A stretch of DNA of 64,000 bases from Ursus arctos (Eukaryota; Chordata; Mammalia; Carnivora; Ursidae). Every line of letters starts with the position of its first letter. Position 1 is the stretch's first letter. The notes beneath the pieces were generated by a model. It was given only the letters and a program-made list of their open reading frames with translations. It had not been told where the DNA came from and ran no database searches. Below, piece after piece: positions 45,530 through 57,681 of the stretch. A program made the position numbers and the translations under genes. Location: NCBI RefSeq assembly GCF_023065955.2, contig NW_026623067.1, positions 54,568,444-54,632,443 on the forward strand, read 5' to 3'.

Positions 45530-46486
45530 CAACCTGGAGGAAAACTCACCTTCAGAGTAGCTGAGAGCCTCTTGGGGTGGGCACTGTGTTAACCTGTGAG
45601 AGGTGGGTTTCTCTTCCTTGTTTATTTAGTCAAAGGTATTAACTTGGCTCTTTCAGGGAAGGATGAAATGTCCTTTACAAACCTATCTTAAATCCGTCTC
45701 TTTGTCTTGAACAAAGTAGAATTTACCCCTCCCTTTTTTATTATAAAGTCTTATATGATTAAACTGTTTTCCTTTTATATCCCAGTGAGGCCCAATCAAA
45801 TTTCCCCTCTAGCTGTGGGTAAAAGAAAAAGATAGGTAGAAGTCTGCAGTTTCCGGCAGCAGTTAATCTGAGATAGATCAGAATAATGAAAGAGGAGATC
45901 AGTGTAGAATAGTGAAACAACAGCACTCTTCCACATTCTGGTTATTTCAATCCTTGGGGCTTAAGAAAAGCCAAGATTTTGGTCCAGCACTCTACTTATG
46001 TTGTTAGTAGGGTAGCTGCAGAGTCTGTAATGTAATAATTCTGAAACACCAGATTTTTGTTCCATAAAACTTTGAAAATCATGTTTGATTCTCATTTGGA
46101 GTTTTATGGGACCATAAGAATAGAAGAGAGGAGTGGATCTTTAAGTGGGAAAGAAATAGAATTGTTGAGGCAAAATCACATAACAATTTCAGACTGATTC
46201 AGTTTAGGGCAACAGTTATCCATCTGGTTAATTTTAGCAAAAAAGCCACATTAAGAAAGTTTTTCTGGTTAATTACCTAATGTTTCAGTCTATGCTCAGG
46301 AAATGCAGCCAGATTACTTACACACTGACAGAGGAAAGAGTTTTAACTTGAAAAAATAATATACTTATTTTCTGAATAGGTCCAGTAAATGCTTTGCAAA
46401 ACAGTAGAACAAACTGGTGCTTTGTTACATGATCTACCATATATAAAAATTAAAGAGCATTGTATTACTTTGCCTTCGTTCAGTAT
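45530..46486. other. Unassigned non-coding stretch
   Basis: No named repeat and no ORF of interest. Ends at the TSD of the next L1. Confidence 0.45.
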
Positions 46487-46504
46487 CCCCTATGATCTTT
46501 TTCT

Positions 46505-47350
46505 TTTTTTAATGATTTTTTATTATATTATGTTAGTCACCATACAGTACATCCCCGGTTTCCGATGTAAGGCTCGATGATTCATTAGTTGCGTATAACA
46601 CCCAGTGCACCATGCAATACGTGCCCTCCTTGCTACCCATCACCGACCTATCCCATTCCCCCACCCCCCCTCCCCTCTGAGGCCCTCAGTTTGTTTCTCA
46701 TAGTTCATAGTCTCTCATGTTTCATTCCCCCTTCTGATTACCCCCCCTTTCTTTATCCCTTTCTTCCCCTACCGATCATCCTAGTTCTTATGTTCCATAG
46801 ATGAGAGAAATCATATGATAGTTGTCTTTCTCTGCTTGACTTATTTCACTTAGCATTATCTCCTCTAGTGCCGTCCATGTTGTAGCAAATGTTGAGAACT
46901 CGTTCTTTCTGATAGCTGAGTAATATTCCATTGTATATATGGACCACAATTTCTTAATCCAGTCATCTGTTGAAGGGCATCTCGGCTCCTTCCACGAGTT
47001 AGCTATTGTGGACATTGCTGCTATGAACATTGGGGTGCATATGGCCCTTCTCTTCACTACGTCTGTATCTTTGGGGTAAACACCCAGTGCAATGGCTGGA
47101 TCATAGGGTAGCTCAATTTTTAACTTTTTAAGGGACCTCCACACTGTTTTCCAGAGTGGCTGTACCAACTTGCATTCCCACCAACAATGTAGGAGGGATC
47201 CCCTTTCTCCACATCCTCCCCAACAATTGTTGTTTCTTGCCTTGTCTATTTTTGCCATTCTAACTGGCGTAAGGTGGTATCTCAGTGTGGTTTTGATTTG
47301 AATTTCCTTGATGGCTAATGATTTTGAACATTTTTTCATGTGTCTGTTAG
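46505..47350 (-). mobile_element. Young 5'-truncated L1 (846 bp)
   Basis: Complement carries the 3'UTR ('ctctgaggccctcagtttgt') and the C-terminal ORF2 part (frame 46788-47339, 183 codons: [52 protein letters not shown]). Perfect 18-bp TSD cccctatgatctttttct at 46487-46504 and 47351-47368. The surviving 183-codon frame and perfect TSD make it one of the youngest insertions here. Confidence 0.97.
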
Positions 47351-47664
47351 CCCCTATGATCTTTTTCTAATGTAGAAACAGTTGAAACCTATTTTGTTTC
47401 TTTGAAGAATACTCCTAGGATGGAGTGCATTTCCATACCCACAAACCATAGCCTCAAAGTATTGAAGAAAATGTCTTCCTAGTAAATGTCATGCCCAAAC
47501 CTTCGGCTCTGTAAAATTAACTACATGTTGGTTAGACCGTCTTTGGAAAGGTAGAAAAGAAAGTGGAAAGAAATACGCTTCAAGCCTCTGTATTACTATC
47601 TATCTGGCTCATGCTATAAGAAGAAAAGTTTTTTGTACTGATTCCTTTGGAGACTTCGTTGATA

Positions 47665-47745
47665 AATGAAAAAGGTTAAGGTTTTGAAGTCAAAAGTGCC
47701 TGGTTTAAATTGTAGCTTTGTCACTAACTAGTCATGTAACTGAAC
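47665..47745 (+). repeat. MIR SINE fragment
   Basis: 'ttttgaagtcaaaagtgcct', 'ggtttaaattgtagctttgt', 'cactaactagtcatgtaact' follow MIR (gagccagactgcctgggttcaaatcccagctctgccacttactagctgtgtgacc). Confidence 0.7.
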
Positions 47746-47864
47746 TCAAGAGGTTCACTGAGTGGAGTACCTCTAATTAAACACAACCCAACAGAGTGTT
47801 GAAAGCGAAGAACTTTGTGTTACTTGTTACAAGTAAGGAGACAGGGAGATAGCTCTCAAAGAAC

Positions 47865-48250
47865 TCTGTCCTTGTGGGGCTAGTACAGGAAGCTTTTATT
47901 CAGTGTATCCATGTGCAGGGAGCTCCCATAGGCAGTTTGGTTCAACCGTGCATGCCTAGCTCGTCAACATGCTAGTGCATACCTCCTGTGTTCAAAAACT
48001 GGCAGAAAACTCTGCCTGTAGGAGGAGACCTTAGTATTAGACTAAGCTAAAGGTAACAATTCAGGGAGGCTTCTGTGCAGGTCCTCAGCTCCAGCCTAGC
48101 TAAAACTGCCTCATGTAAGGTGTTGTCGGGTGAGACACACCTAACCCAGCAAGGGGCTTTCAGGAGCAGCACCTAGTTGCTGTCTTCTTGGCTGGAACTG
48201 TTGGTTCTGCAGAACAAAACACATCAGGTCCCTGCTTTTGTTCTTTCCTC
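47865..48250. repeat. LTR-like block, family unassigned
   Basis: 'gaagcttttattcagtgtat', 'ccatgtgcagggagctccca', 'gcctcatgtaaggtgttgtc' look like a solo-LTR segment of an old endogenous retrovirus, but I could not name the family or find both ends. No gag/pol/env reading frames are present. Confidence 0.25.
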
Positions 48251-48504
48251 TCCTCTCTTTTGCTAATAGCTTTCAGCCCTCTTATTTGAGTAACTTCCCA
48301 TTGCATTCTAGGTAGCAGTCATATCTCTAAGGTAATTGCTTACCTTACTTATCTTTTCACTTACCTGTTTTCAGGTTTTTTCATCTGTTTAATAGACTTA
48401 ATAGCAGAATATCCCCTGCAGGGGGATTGTGGACGCTCACATTAACAAGCTAATGCATACAAGTTTTTAACAAGTTGGTCATATGTAGTGTTCAAAATCA
48501 AGAT

Positions 48505-48850
48505 TCCACTGAGTAAATTTGAACATCTAATTAGTTTTATTCATTGATTCCTCAATCAGACAACATCTCATCTAGCCAGTAGAAAGGAGGAGCTGTACAA
48601 AACAGGAGGTTTTTATAGGCAGAAGGGGAAAAAGAGTGGCTTATTTCAGGCAAGGTCACTGTCCTTTAGGGGATGAGAGAGGTGTGTCAGGTAGATTGCC
48701 TCACCAGTGCTGACCAGGACATTCCAGACTGATCAGTTAAGATTATATTCCTGGAAGGGTTTGAAACTTCAGTTAGATGAGGTCTTAAGTATTGGTGTAC
48801 TGATATCACGTTTAGCTTAAGTGACTCCATTGGGAGCTTGTTGTTTCTCT
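48505..48850. repeat. LTR-like block, family unassigned
   Basis: 'agttttattcattgattcct', 'cagacaacatctcatctagc', 'aggaggtttttataggcaga', 'gccagtgctgaccaggacat'-like 'ccagtgctgaccaggacatt', 'cttaagtgactccattggga'. Resembles an old solo LTR in antisense. No internal retroviral region is seen. Confidence 0.3.
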
Positions 48851-48897
48851 TAAGTAATAGGAACTGTTACTTAAAAAATAATAGCATATTTTCTTTT

Positions 48898-48935
<38 letters not shown>
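48898..48935 (+). repeat. (ATC)n microsatellite
   Basis: Twelve perfect ATC units followed by 'attaataataa'. The plus-strand poly-isoleucine frame across it is an artefact. Confidence 0.97.
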
Positions 48936-48949
48936 TAATAATAAATTCT

Positions 48950-51470
48950 GTTGGAGGTTTACTTTTTATTATATAAATATTGACCTAAGAGGTATTATCA
49001 GAGAATTAGACCACTCAAGAAATTGAAGGGAGTAAACCCCACACTGATGCAGTCTGGACCACATGAGACATGGCATAGTGTCTTGTCCAAACAATTCTTG
49101 GTTTTGCCTGGATACCAAAGTGAACTGATGTCCAGAGAGGAGAAGGGCTGCAAGTAGACCAAAGGCATCTCTCAGCCTCTCAGGAGTTGCTCCAGGTTGG
49201 CTCCCCTGTGCTTTGCTTTGCTGTGGTACTTCTCAATTACCCTCTCTCTGCTTAAGCTGCAGAGATTAGCTGGGGTTTTTATTTCACCCTTGGAGACCTA
49301 ACACCGATTCACTCTTAGAACCTCTCTTGGACAAAATGTTCTTCAGTTTAACAAACTTGTAGCTGCAGTAAGAAGTCTCCTAACCCTCCACCACAGTGAT
49401 CCTGGGGTACCTGCCTTGGCAGGAAAAGACAGACCAGAATTTTGATTCGAAGCACTTAAACCGTTCACATAGACTCTGGAACCATCTCTTTCTGAAGGGT
49501 GCATGCTTAATAATGACCGGGAAAGGAGATCTTTCAGAATACAAAGTTTAAATAATTTGGCCCCAACATGCTATTCTTAGATACTTAGTATATAATCTGA
49601 TTCAGGGTAGGCCTTTTTTTTCAGAATTGGAAAACCCTGCCATGTAGGTGGTCTTGGGGGTTCCACTTGGGGATGAGAAACTTGTCAGTCTGTATTTCTA
49701 TCAGAATTTATTTTGCTCTTCACTCTCATTTGATTGAAATTGCACCCTGCATTTTCCTTTCTGACATTTTGGTGGGTAGCCAGGCATGGGATTAAAGGGT
49801 GGGTTTACTACTGTCTGGTGTTAAAAACAAAAACAAAAACGACAAAGCTCCTTTTAAGAACTTTTTTTTTTTTTAACCCGTCTAACAAAATGGCCATGAA
49901 TATCATTTTCTGGGAGCTCACGTGGAGGAGTAATTCAACATAGATGATTTCAATTCATATTTGGTCCACAGGGTACATGTGATATTTTACACTGCATTTC
50001 AAATAACACAAGACTTATTTTCATTTTGAATAAATATAATCAAGTAAAACCAATTTCTGTGGTACAGTAAAGGGAACAGAACAGCTGTCTACATTCATTC
50101 ACTTTCCTCCATTTCCATCCTTCTTGGTGGTTTCACCATGAGCTTAATGAGCTAACCAGTTGCTTGACGGACTGGCAGGAAATCTCCTAGGCATCACAAC
50201 TAGTAGCTTTATAATCTCTTATCGAAAGTCAGAAGAGCCCTGTGGACATTCTAAATAATGTTGGAACTGAACAGATTATTACATGAAGCTGTTTTCCTAT
50301 AGAAAATGGCAAGAGTAATCTCACAGAGCTGAAGATTTTCCTTAAAGAACAAGGGCAATTTGGAACTTAAGCCTGCATTTAAAAATTGATATGTGTGGAG
50401 GGAGGTCATATGTCTCAGTATATACTTCTCATCCTGGTATAATTATTAGTGGTGCTTCTTATTACTTTCAGAAGTTCCTGGGTTTGGACACTTAATGTAA
50501 TGGTCACTGGAATGATGAAGCACATGGGAGTTTGGAGCCTGAGCACTGCCTATGCAATCTGATACCAAATTAGAGTACATGCAAGATGTCACGTTGCAGC
50601 AAATATGACTTGCAGAATCATTGATATTCTTAAAAGTTCTGTGGTAATAAATGCTTTCTAATAGGTGTGCATTATCTCAATATTTAATTATGTCCCTTTC
50701 CCAGGGTTTGAAGTAATCACAGACCATATGTTTGTTATATATACCCACTCTCCCTTTTAGACATAGTGGCGACATAGTATAAAAACAAGCCTAAAAGAAA
50801 TGAAATTAAGTGACAAAAATTGGTGGAAGGAGGAAATAAGGTTAGTAAGAGTAATATGAATCCTGGGACATTGTTATTACTACAAACATATCCTTTAAAG
50901 TCTTGTAGTGACAAACTAAACTTTTGTTTTTGAGCTTCCTGGCAGCCAATGAAAAGAAAAATGATCAGTCACATAAGCCACATTATCCATAGAAAAGAAA
51001 ACAGAATGCTAGGGTATGAGAAACGTTCATGCTGTTCAATGCCAATACTGATTACAACGGAAACTTAAAGTCGCTTAGAAAACTCCATCCCGTTTTATTT
51101 TCTGAGTTCAGAGCTGCAATCTCATGCTTTAAAGAAGAAAAAAAAAAATCTCTCTATTTGCCTTATCAGTCTTACCTCTTTGCCTCCCTCAACTTTCCCT
51201 TGAAGCTCACTGAGACCTGAGTGTTAAGAATCTTCTGTTGTGTTCTAGAGGCTATTTCTCTCTCCATTTAAATACCTCCCCGGTTCACTGTTGGCTTAGT
51301 CTAATTCTGTCACCAATGTTCTCTTTCCCTCTTGACTTTCTGAAGCACTCTACTCACAGTAGCCAACTCTGGACCCATGTAAATATCTGCATTTTACTTC
51401 TACACTACCTTCCAGGCCTAGCCAGAGAAAATCTCATTCCATTGAAGTGTTCATATTGATGCTATTAACA
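48950..51470. other. Unassigned non-coding stretch
   Basis: About 2.5 kb with little recognisable. 49840-49875 has A-rich and T-rich runs. 50515-50580 is weakly MIR-like. Short frames only; no splice-bounded coding block I would defend. Confidence 0.4.
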
Positions 51471-51479
51471 GTGCCCATT

Positions 51480-51655
51480 CTCCAGCCTGGTTAGGGTGAT
51501 CCTTCAGTCTGTAACTGGTCAGCTCTTGCTCAAGGCCTTCTGGTGACTGTTTGGGACCTTTTTCCTGCCATACATCCTTGAGCAACTTGAATTCAGTTTC
51601 TGACCCTGACTGGCACACTGTATGTATTGAGTAAATGTTTGTCAAATGCATGAAA
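51480..51655 (+). repeat. L2-like 3' end
   Basis: Ends 'gactggcacactgtatgtat' then 'tgagtaaatgtttgtcaaat', the L2 end motif (gcctggcacatagtaggtgctcaataaatgtttgttgaatg). Upstream part diverged. Confidence 0.45.
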
Positions 51656-51934
51656 TCTTCATACTAGTCTCATTTTTCTTATCTGACTTCCTCCCCATTC
51701 ACTGGCAACCAATAATCTTGCTTCTTTTTCATGGAGAAAACAGAATCCATTCTAGGGAGATCTCTATCAACTTCCTGTACCCCCTCTCCTTTGTTTCTAA
51801 CTCAGTGACAGTGGTGTTCATTCATTTGTCCAGGGCTCATCCCTTCAGTTGTGCTCTGGATCTTTTGCCAACTATAATTCCCAGCAGTCTCTAACACACA
51901 CTCCCTCTGGGAATTCTTTTGAAACTACTCTTGC

Positions 51935-52534
51935 TGAAGTCCAAAAGTTCATTTTTGCTTTTGTTTCCCTTGCCTTTGGAGACGTGTCTTGAAAGAAGTT
52001 GCTGTGGCCGATGGCGAAGAGGTTACTGCCTATGTTCTCCTCTAGGATTCTGTTGGAGTCCTGCCTCACATTGAGGTCTTTCATCCATTTAGAGTTTATC
52101 TTTGGATATGGTGTATGAGAATGGTCCAGTTTTATTCTTCTATATGTAGCTGTCAATTTTCCCAGCAGCACTTATTGAAGAGACTGACTTTTTTCCATTG
52201 GATATTATTTCCTGATTTGTCAAAGATTAGTTGATGATAGAGTTCAGGGTCCATTTCTGGAGTCTCTGTTCTGTTCCATTGGTCTGTGTCTGTTTTTGTG
52301 CTAATACCATGCTGCCTTGGTGATCACAGCCTTGTAATATAGCTTGAAATCAGGCAATGTGATGCCCCCAGCTTTGTTTTTCTTTTTCAGCATTCCCTTG
52401 GTGATTTGGGGTCTTTTCTGGTTCCATACAAATTTTAGGATTGTTTGTTCCATCTCCTTGAATAATGCCAATGGTATTTTAATAAGGATGGCATTGAAAG
52501 TGTAAATTGCTCTGGACAGGATAGATATTTTAAC
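51935..52534 (-). pseudogene. L1 ORF2 relic, inverted arm
   Basis: Complement encodes the ORF2 region after the [36 protein letters not shown] and [14 protein letters not shown] (52301-52500), then [20 protein letters not shown] and [20 protein letters not shown] (51940-52130). Stops and a frameshift at about 52170-52300 separate the blocks. The RT catalytic domain is absent because of 5' truncation. Confidence 0.88.
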
Positions 52535-53290
52535 AAGATAAAAAACTTCTGCGCAGCAAAGGGAACAGCCATCAAAACTAAGAGGCAACCCACAGAATGG
52601 GAGAAGGTATTTGCAAATGACATTACAGATAAAGGGCTAATATCCAATATCTATAAAGAACTTCTCAAACTCAACATTCAAAAAACAACCCAGTCAAAAA
52701 ATGGGCAGAAGACATGAACAGACACTTCTCCAAAGAAGACACATAAAATGGCTAACAGACATATGAAAAAATGCTCAAATCACTAGCCATCAGGGAAATA
52801 CAAATCAAAACCACATTGAGATGCCACCTTACACCACTTAGAATGGAAAAAATTAACAAAACAAGAAACAACAAATGTTGGTGAGGATGTGGAGAAAGGG
52901 GGACCCTCTTACACTGTTGGTGGGAATTCAAGCTGGTACAGCCACTCTGGAAAACAGTGTGGAGGTCCTCAAGATGTTAAAATTAGAGCTACCCTACGAC
53001 CCGTCAATTGCACTACTAGGTATTTACCCCAAAGATACAGATGTAGTGAAAAGAATGGGCACATGCACCCCAGTGTTCATAGCAGCAATGTCTACAATAG
53101 CCAAACTGTGGAAGGAGCCAAGATGCCCTTCACCAGATGAATGGATAAAGAAAATGTGATGTGATATATATATATATAGGGGAATATTATTCAGCCGTCA
53201 AAAAGGGTGAATACCCACATTTGCATCGACCTGGTTGGAACTGGAGGGGACTATGCTAAGTGAAGTAAGTGAAGCAGAGAAAGACAATTA
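52535..53290 (+). pseudogene. L1 ORF2 relic, direct arm (C-terminus)
   Basis: Continues ORF2 through 'aaaacttctgcgcagcaaag', the NNGQNT-like region and the frame 52875-53159 (94 codons) with [40 protein letters not shown] and [20 protein letters not shown]. An AT repeat (53162-53176) interrupts the next segment. The WWEC-type cysteine is replaced, as the copy reads VGIQAG at this place. Confidence 0.86.
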
Positions 53291-53603
53291 TATGGTTTCA
53301 CTCATATGTGGCACATAAGCAATAGCATGGAGGACCACAGGGGAAGGGAGGGAAATCTGAAGGGGGAGAAATCAGAGAGAGAGACGAACCATGAGAGACT
53401 ATGGACCCTGGGAAACAAACTGAGGGTTTCAGAGGGGAGGGCGGTGAGGGGATGGGTAACAGGGTGATGAGTATAAGGGGGGCATGTGTTATGAGCACTG
53501 GGTGTTATATGCAGCTAATGAATCATTGAACACATCAAAAACTGATGATGTACTATACAGAGGCTAAATGAATGTAATAATAATAAAAATAAACTACTCT
53601 TGC

Positions 53604-53957
53604 CAGTGTACCAAAGTTGTCAAATCTGGTGGAAAATTTTCATATTGTTACCTCAGTCTACTTTGTTGTTTATTCCTTTCCTCCTTGCCACTGTCCTGCT
53701 TTGGTTTGTATGAAACTTTCTTTGATCCTGTGTCTTACTGCTGTTTCTCAGAAGCCTTTATGGATACCTTCCCATTATGCACACTTCTAATGGATGTGTC
53801 TTCCAGAGTTAAGTTCTCCTTCCTCTCTTTACTCACTCGATGCTCTCTGCTTTGGTGAGGTCTGCCATGCTCGTCTTTGATTATGGGCACTGTGATGATC
53901 CCAAAGCTGCATCTCCAATCAGGACCTCTCTCTTGGAGTTCTCTGCCAACAGAGCAT
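53604..53957 (+). repeat. Ancient LINE (L2-like), piece before L1 fragment
   Basis: 'ctttactcactcgatgctct', 'gaggtctgccatgctcgtct', 'cccaaagctgcatctccaat', 'caggacctctctcttggagt' resemble the L2 block '...atgactcccaaatctacatctccagcccagacctctctcctgagct'. The L2-like sequence probably begins before the twin-primed L1 (51660-51921). Confidence 0.5.
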
Positions 53958-54232
53958 AAAGGTTCCTTTTTCTCCACATCCTCACCAATACTTGTTTCTT
54001 GTGTTGTTGATTTTACCTATTCTGACAGATTTGAGGTGATATTTCATTATAGTTTTGATTTGCATTTCCCTGATGATGAGTTATGTTGAGCATCTTTTTC
54101 ATGTGTCTTTTGGCCATCTGGATGTCTTCTTTGGAGAAATATCTGTTCATGTCTCTGCCCATTTTTTAATTGGATTATTTGTGGTTTTAGTGTTGAGTTG
54201 TATAAGCTCTTTATATATCCTGCAACAGATTC
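53958..54232 (-). mobile_element. Old L1 fragment inserted in L2
   Basis: 'tttctccacatcctcaccaa', 'atagttttgatttgcatttc', 'cctgatgatgagttatgttg', 'ttggccatctggatgtcttc', 'tctctgcccattttttaatt', 'gctctttatatatcctgcaa': antisense ORF2 C-terminal region of an older L1. Flanked by gccaacagag / ctgcaacagat, a possible short TSD. Diverged from the young L1s. Confidence 0.85.
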
Positions 54233-54760
54233 TTAACTGGTCTCACTGTAAGTTAAATTAATCTATCATATATCACTGGCAATGTGATTTTTCTAAAAGG
54301 GAAATCTGAACACATTACACCCATGCTCAAAATCCTTCCATGTCTCCTCTCGGATTAAGTTCAAAATACCTAATAGGGTACATGAGGCCTGTTTTGATGT
54401 GATTGTTACCATTTTATAGCGTCTTCACTCAGCCATAATAATATCATGCACGTACCATTTCCCTTAGTGTGCCTGCTCTTTACTTTGTGATTGGTACACG
54501 CTGTTCCTGTGCCCAGCCTACTCTGTTCCTATTTTTTCCCCTGGCTCAGGTCACTCTTTCTGGAAAGCCTTTCCTAAACTTCCAGAGCATGCACCTTAAA
54601 CTTGTATCTTCAGGTTGTGCTATTTTTCTATACACCACAAAACTGTGGGCACCTCAAATAGGAATTGTTTCTCTCTTATTTTTAATCTTTATACCACCCC
54701 TACTTCTTACCCTCGCTTTTTGGTTTTCACAAATAGCATTTTCTACTCTAAGTAGATTCT
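54233..54760 (+). repeat. L2 LINE (3' portion)
   Basis: 'attcttaactggtctcactg', 'gggaaatctgaacacattac', 'cccatgctcaaaatccttcc', 'attaagttcaaaatacctaa', 'cacgctgttcctgtgcccag', 'ctggaaagcctttcctaaac': L2 in correct order (ctaactggtctccctg ... ccctgctcaaaacccttcaatgg ... aagccttccctga). Confidence 0.8.
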
Positions 54761-56890
54761 AGAGACCAGTTTAAATTTTATCCAGTAAAAGCACAATCTT
54801 AAGGCAATAGTTTGTCATTGCTATCATGCGTAATAAATATATACAGGAAAGCCCAGAGGATGAAAAGGCCACATCTGTGTAGCTTTTGCACCAAGACATT
54901 ATTAGAATACCTGTGTGATCTTGATGTATATGTTTGTAGCAGTAGGTAAGATAATTAAAGTTTGGGAATACTGAAAGTGTATAAATTCAGTTTTTCAATT
55001 GTGCATTATATGTAGAAAGATAAAATGTAATGTTATATACAGAAAGATGGAATGTCATATTTAACCACGAGTCTTCATGATTTTAGATATTGTTCACTAT
55101 GGAAGCTTCAGCTTAACTTTACACACCACTACTGTACAACCTCTGGCAATATCACAATTTACTGCTTTGTTAAATTCTGTTGAGTTTCTTACTTCCTAAA
55201 TGTATTTTGGCTTGTGTCAGATGACACATACCTCCAGTTCCCTAGTCCTTCCTTCGGTATTTGCAGGGTGTACCTATCATGAGAGGATGTGATCCAGACA
55301 GAAATCTTGTTTCTAGTGTCTGTAATGGCATCCCCACCCCATTTAACTTTGGACTATGAACTTCCCATCTGAGACTTTGAGGCACCTGATCTGCATCAGC
55401 TATCAACTATATACAATCTCAAGCTCTTTGGCAGTCCAGAATCACATTAACTTGGTGGAGAAAATTTAGCAGTATGCTCATTTTTCACTGTACAATGTAC
55501 CTGTAGTGCTTGGTTTGCCCTAGCTTTCTCTTTCCTTTTCTTCTTTACTTGGAATTGTGTTTCCTGTTTATATGAACTGGGGTGATACGGAGGCCTCAGT
55601 GGGCAGTAAATCCTGCAGGGCAAAAGCAGACTGAGATAGGAAGACATTCTTTCCCCCAGCACAAGGTAGCTTTGGAGCCTGCAGTATGGTTTTTATGGTT
55701 TTTTCAATTCCCAGTGTGGGTTGTGCACAAGAAAGGAGCAAGGGCGGCAGACCATTTCTATTCCAATTCTCACTCAGAAGTGCTAGGAAACAGATTGTAG
55801 ATTGTGGACAAGAATAGAATCATACTTGATCTGATGACTACAGTTTAATTATGAATAAAATCAGGGAGAATGTTATTTCTGAAATCTCTCCTTGCTTCCT
55901 GTATTTAAATTATCCAAGATAAAATACAAGAAAATGTTTATGTTTAATCTACAGAATGAGCTGCATTTGGAGAAGAGATTCTCTCTGCTTCTGGGATATT
56001 TGCTTAATTTGTTAGAGTGGTTCAAATAATAGAATATTATTGTATTGGGCTTTCCGGTCAAAGCTCCTGTTTTAGAGATGAAGAAACTGAGCTTGGGATG
56101 GATGATAGGTCTTCTTTTCTTAATATACAGGATTCCCCCCTTTCCCTATTCATCTCTATTCCTTTTCAGTACATATTCACCTCCTTTCCCTGCCCCCACC
56201 TCCACAAACATTCTTGCATGTTACCATTCCTGGTTTTATTCAGGGTTCACTGGCAGAGTGTGAAGCTGGGGTTCCACAAATGTCCCCAAATTGCAACTGA
56301 GCAATTGCAGCTCAGTCACTTCCTCTGTGCTCATTTCAGAAGAGAACAAAGAGAGCAGGAATGTGTCCCTCAAGCTCTTTGGAGCATAGAAGAAATCACA
56401 TCTCAAATCTTTGAGACCATCCATGATACTCAGTGAAGGCTGTCCAATATCAAATCTCTGGACAAAAACATAGAAACTTCCTAGAAGACTTGGATTGTTT
56501 TTACCAAGTGAAGAGGTGAGAGGAACTATGAAGATGTGGAGGAGGAAAAGCAAGTCTGTACAGAGAAGGGTTAAAAGACAGGCAATTCCTTAAAGTGACC
56601 GATTGGCCCAGATCTATGCAATAAATCTCTGGACAGTTTTTCAGTCTGAGAAATCTGTGTTTATAAGTCAGCTAAAACACCTGCTCAAATTTCACTTTTG
56701 GGTTGCTTACTTTCTGCAGAATTTTGCTTCAGTTTTAGAGGGTGATGAGTGATTAGTGAAGCTGACCCTGATCCCTATTGGATTTCTCAAATTAAATAAA
56801 TTGTATTTTGCTCAGATAACATGTGTGGGTACAGCCTCAGCTGTCAGTGTATTTGAAGAGGAATAAACAATGGGACAAACGCTTAACCAT
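54761..56890. other. Unassigned non-coding stretch
   Basis: No named repeat. The longest frame outside L1, 56017-56436 (139 codons, plus), has no recognisable domain and is overlapped by a 105-codon minus frame, so coding is doubtful. 56070-56100 has a short 'gatgaagaaactgagc' MIR-like patch. Confidence 0.4.
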
Positions 56891-56894
56891 TCCA

Positions 56895-57105
56895 TTAACT
56901 TTTTATTTTAAACTAGTTATAGACCCTTAAGAAGTTGCAAACTGTAATACGGAGAGGTTCCACATGCTATTCACTCAGCTACTCCTCCCTGACTAACATC
57001 TTAACATAACTAGTTTATCATCAAAGCCAGGAAATTGATGTTGACATAATCCAATTACTTTGACTACCAATCTTATTGATATTTCACCAGTTTCTCTAAG
57101 TACTC

Positions 57106-57146
<41 letters not shown>

Positions 57147-57295
57147 TTCTAAGAAATTTTATCCTGTATCTAGACTCATGTCCCCACCACAACAACCAAG
57201 ATATGGAACTGTTCCATCACTACAAAGGAACCCCTTCCTACTGCTCTTCTGGAGTTACCTTCCATTGACTTTTTATCTGACTGAATGTGCCATGT
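56895..57295 (-). repeat. Ancient L1-type 3' region with microsatellite
   Basis: 'gaagttgcaaactgtaatac', 'ggagaggttccacatgctat', 'ccctgactaacatcttaaca', 'ccaggaaattgatgttgaca' and 'atatggaactgttccatcac' resemble the antisense end of old L1s (gttcccatatacccctcacccag ... ttattaacatctta ... ccaagatatggaacagttccatcac). Interrupted by the GT repeat. Confidence 0.5.
57109..57144 (+). repeat. (GT)18 microsatellite
   Basis: Perfect 36-bp GT repeat. Potential length polymorphism. Confidence 0.98.
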
Positions 57296-57681
57296 AGCTC
57301 TTTTTCTTTTCTGTTCTTCATGAGATGGGAAACATTTTTTCTTCTTGGGAAAATGATAAGAGTTCTTTTGTCTTTAAACAATATTGTAAAAAATTGATAT
57401 GAAACTTTCTATAATGTAATTCTACAGCTTAGGTGATATATATCATATGGTCTATGATATGATAATGCTCATATTCCTAATATTATTCTTGAACAATTTC
57501 AAAGAAACTCTTCGACAGGTGTGAAGCCCTGTTATTTACAGGTATGAGAGATAGGTTTGTAAGGGGTAAGAAGATGCTGTGTCAAATACAATGAAAGCTC
57601 TCTGTCGGGCCCTATTGAATGAGGCTTTTGACCAAACCATGTAATATTTTTCTTGTTTATAGAGTTGAAATTGATGTTCCA

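Larger units (their letters stand above)
51935..53590. mobile_element. Second L1 with 5' inversion (twin priming)
   Basis: 51935-52534 reads minus; 52533-53590 reads plus. The plus arm continues exactly where the minus arm stops in L1 order (minus arm ends at the complement of 'gacttcagcaa'; plus arm starts 'caagataaaaaacttctg'). Perfect 13-bp TSD aaactactcttgc at 51922-51934 and 53591-53603. 3'UTR 'gagggtttcagaggggag' and tail 'gtaataataataaaaat'. Sequence is more diverged than the 10-14.9 kb element, so older. Confidence 0.95.

Noticed and set aside
48413..48425. Palindrome around cccctgcagggg
   Set aside because: 12 bp, single, no context; expected by chance at this scale.
47865..48850. 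Possible endogenous retrovirus
   Set aside because: Only LTR-like phrases are seen, without gag/pol/env frames, a primer-binding site or paired LTRs; kept as low-confidence LTR-like blocks only.
48838..49026. ORF with a run of isoleucines
   Set aside because: Created by the (ATC)n microsatellite.
56017..56436. 139-codon plus-strand frame, longest outside L1
   Set aside because: No domain, biased toward S/L/F/C residues typical of random C/T-rich sequence, overlapped by a 105-codon minus frame, no splice or promoter context.
57109..57297. ORF beginning with alternating Cys-Val
   Set aside because: Created by the (GT)18 microsatellite.
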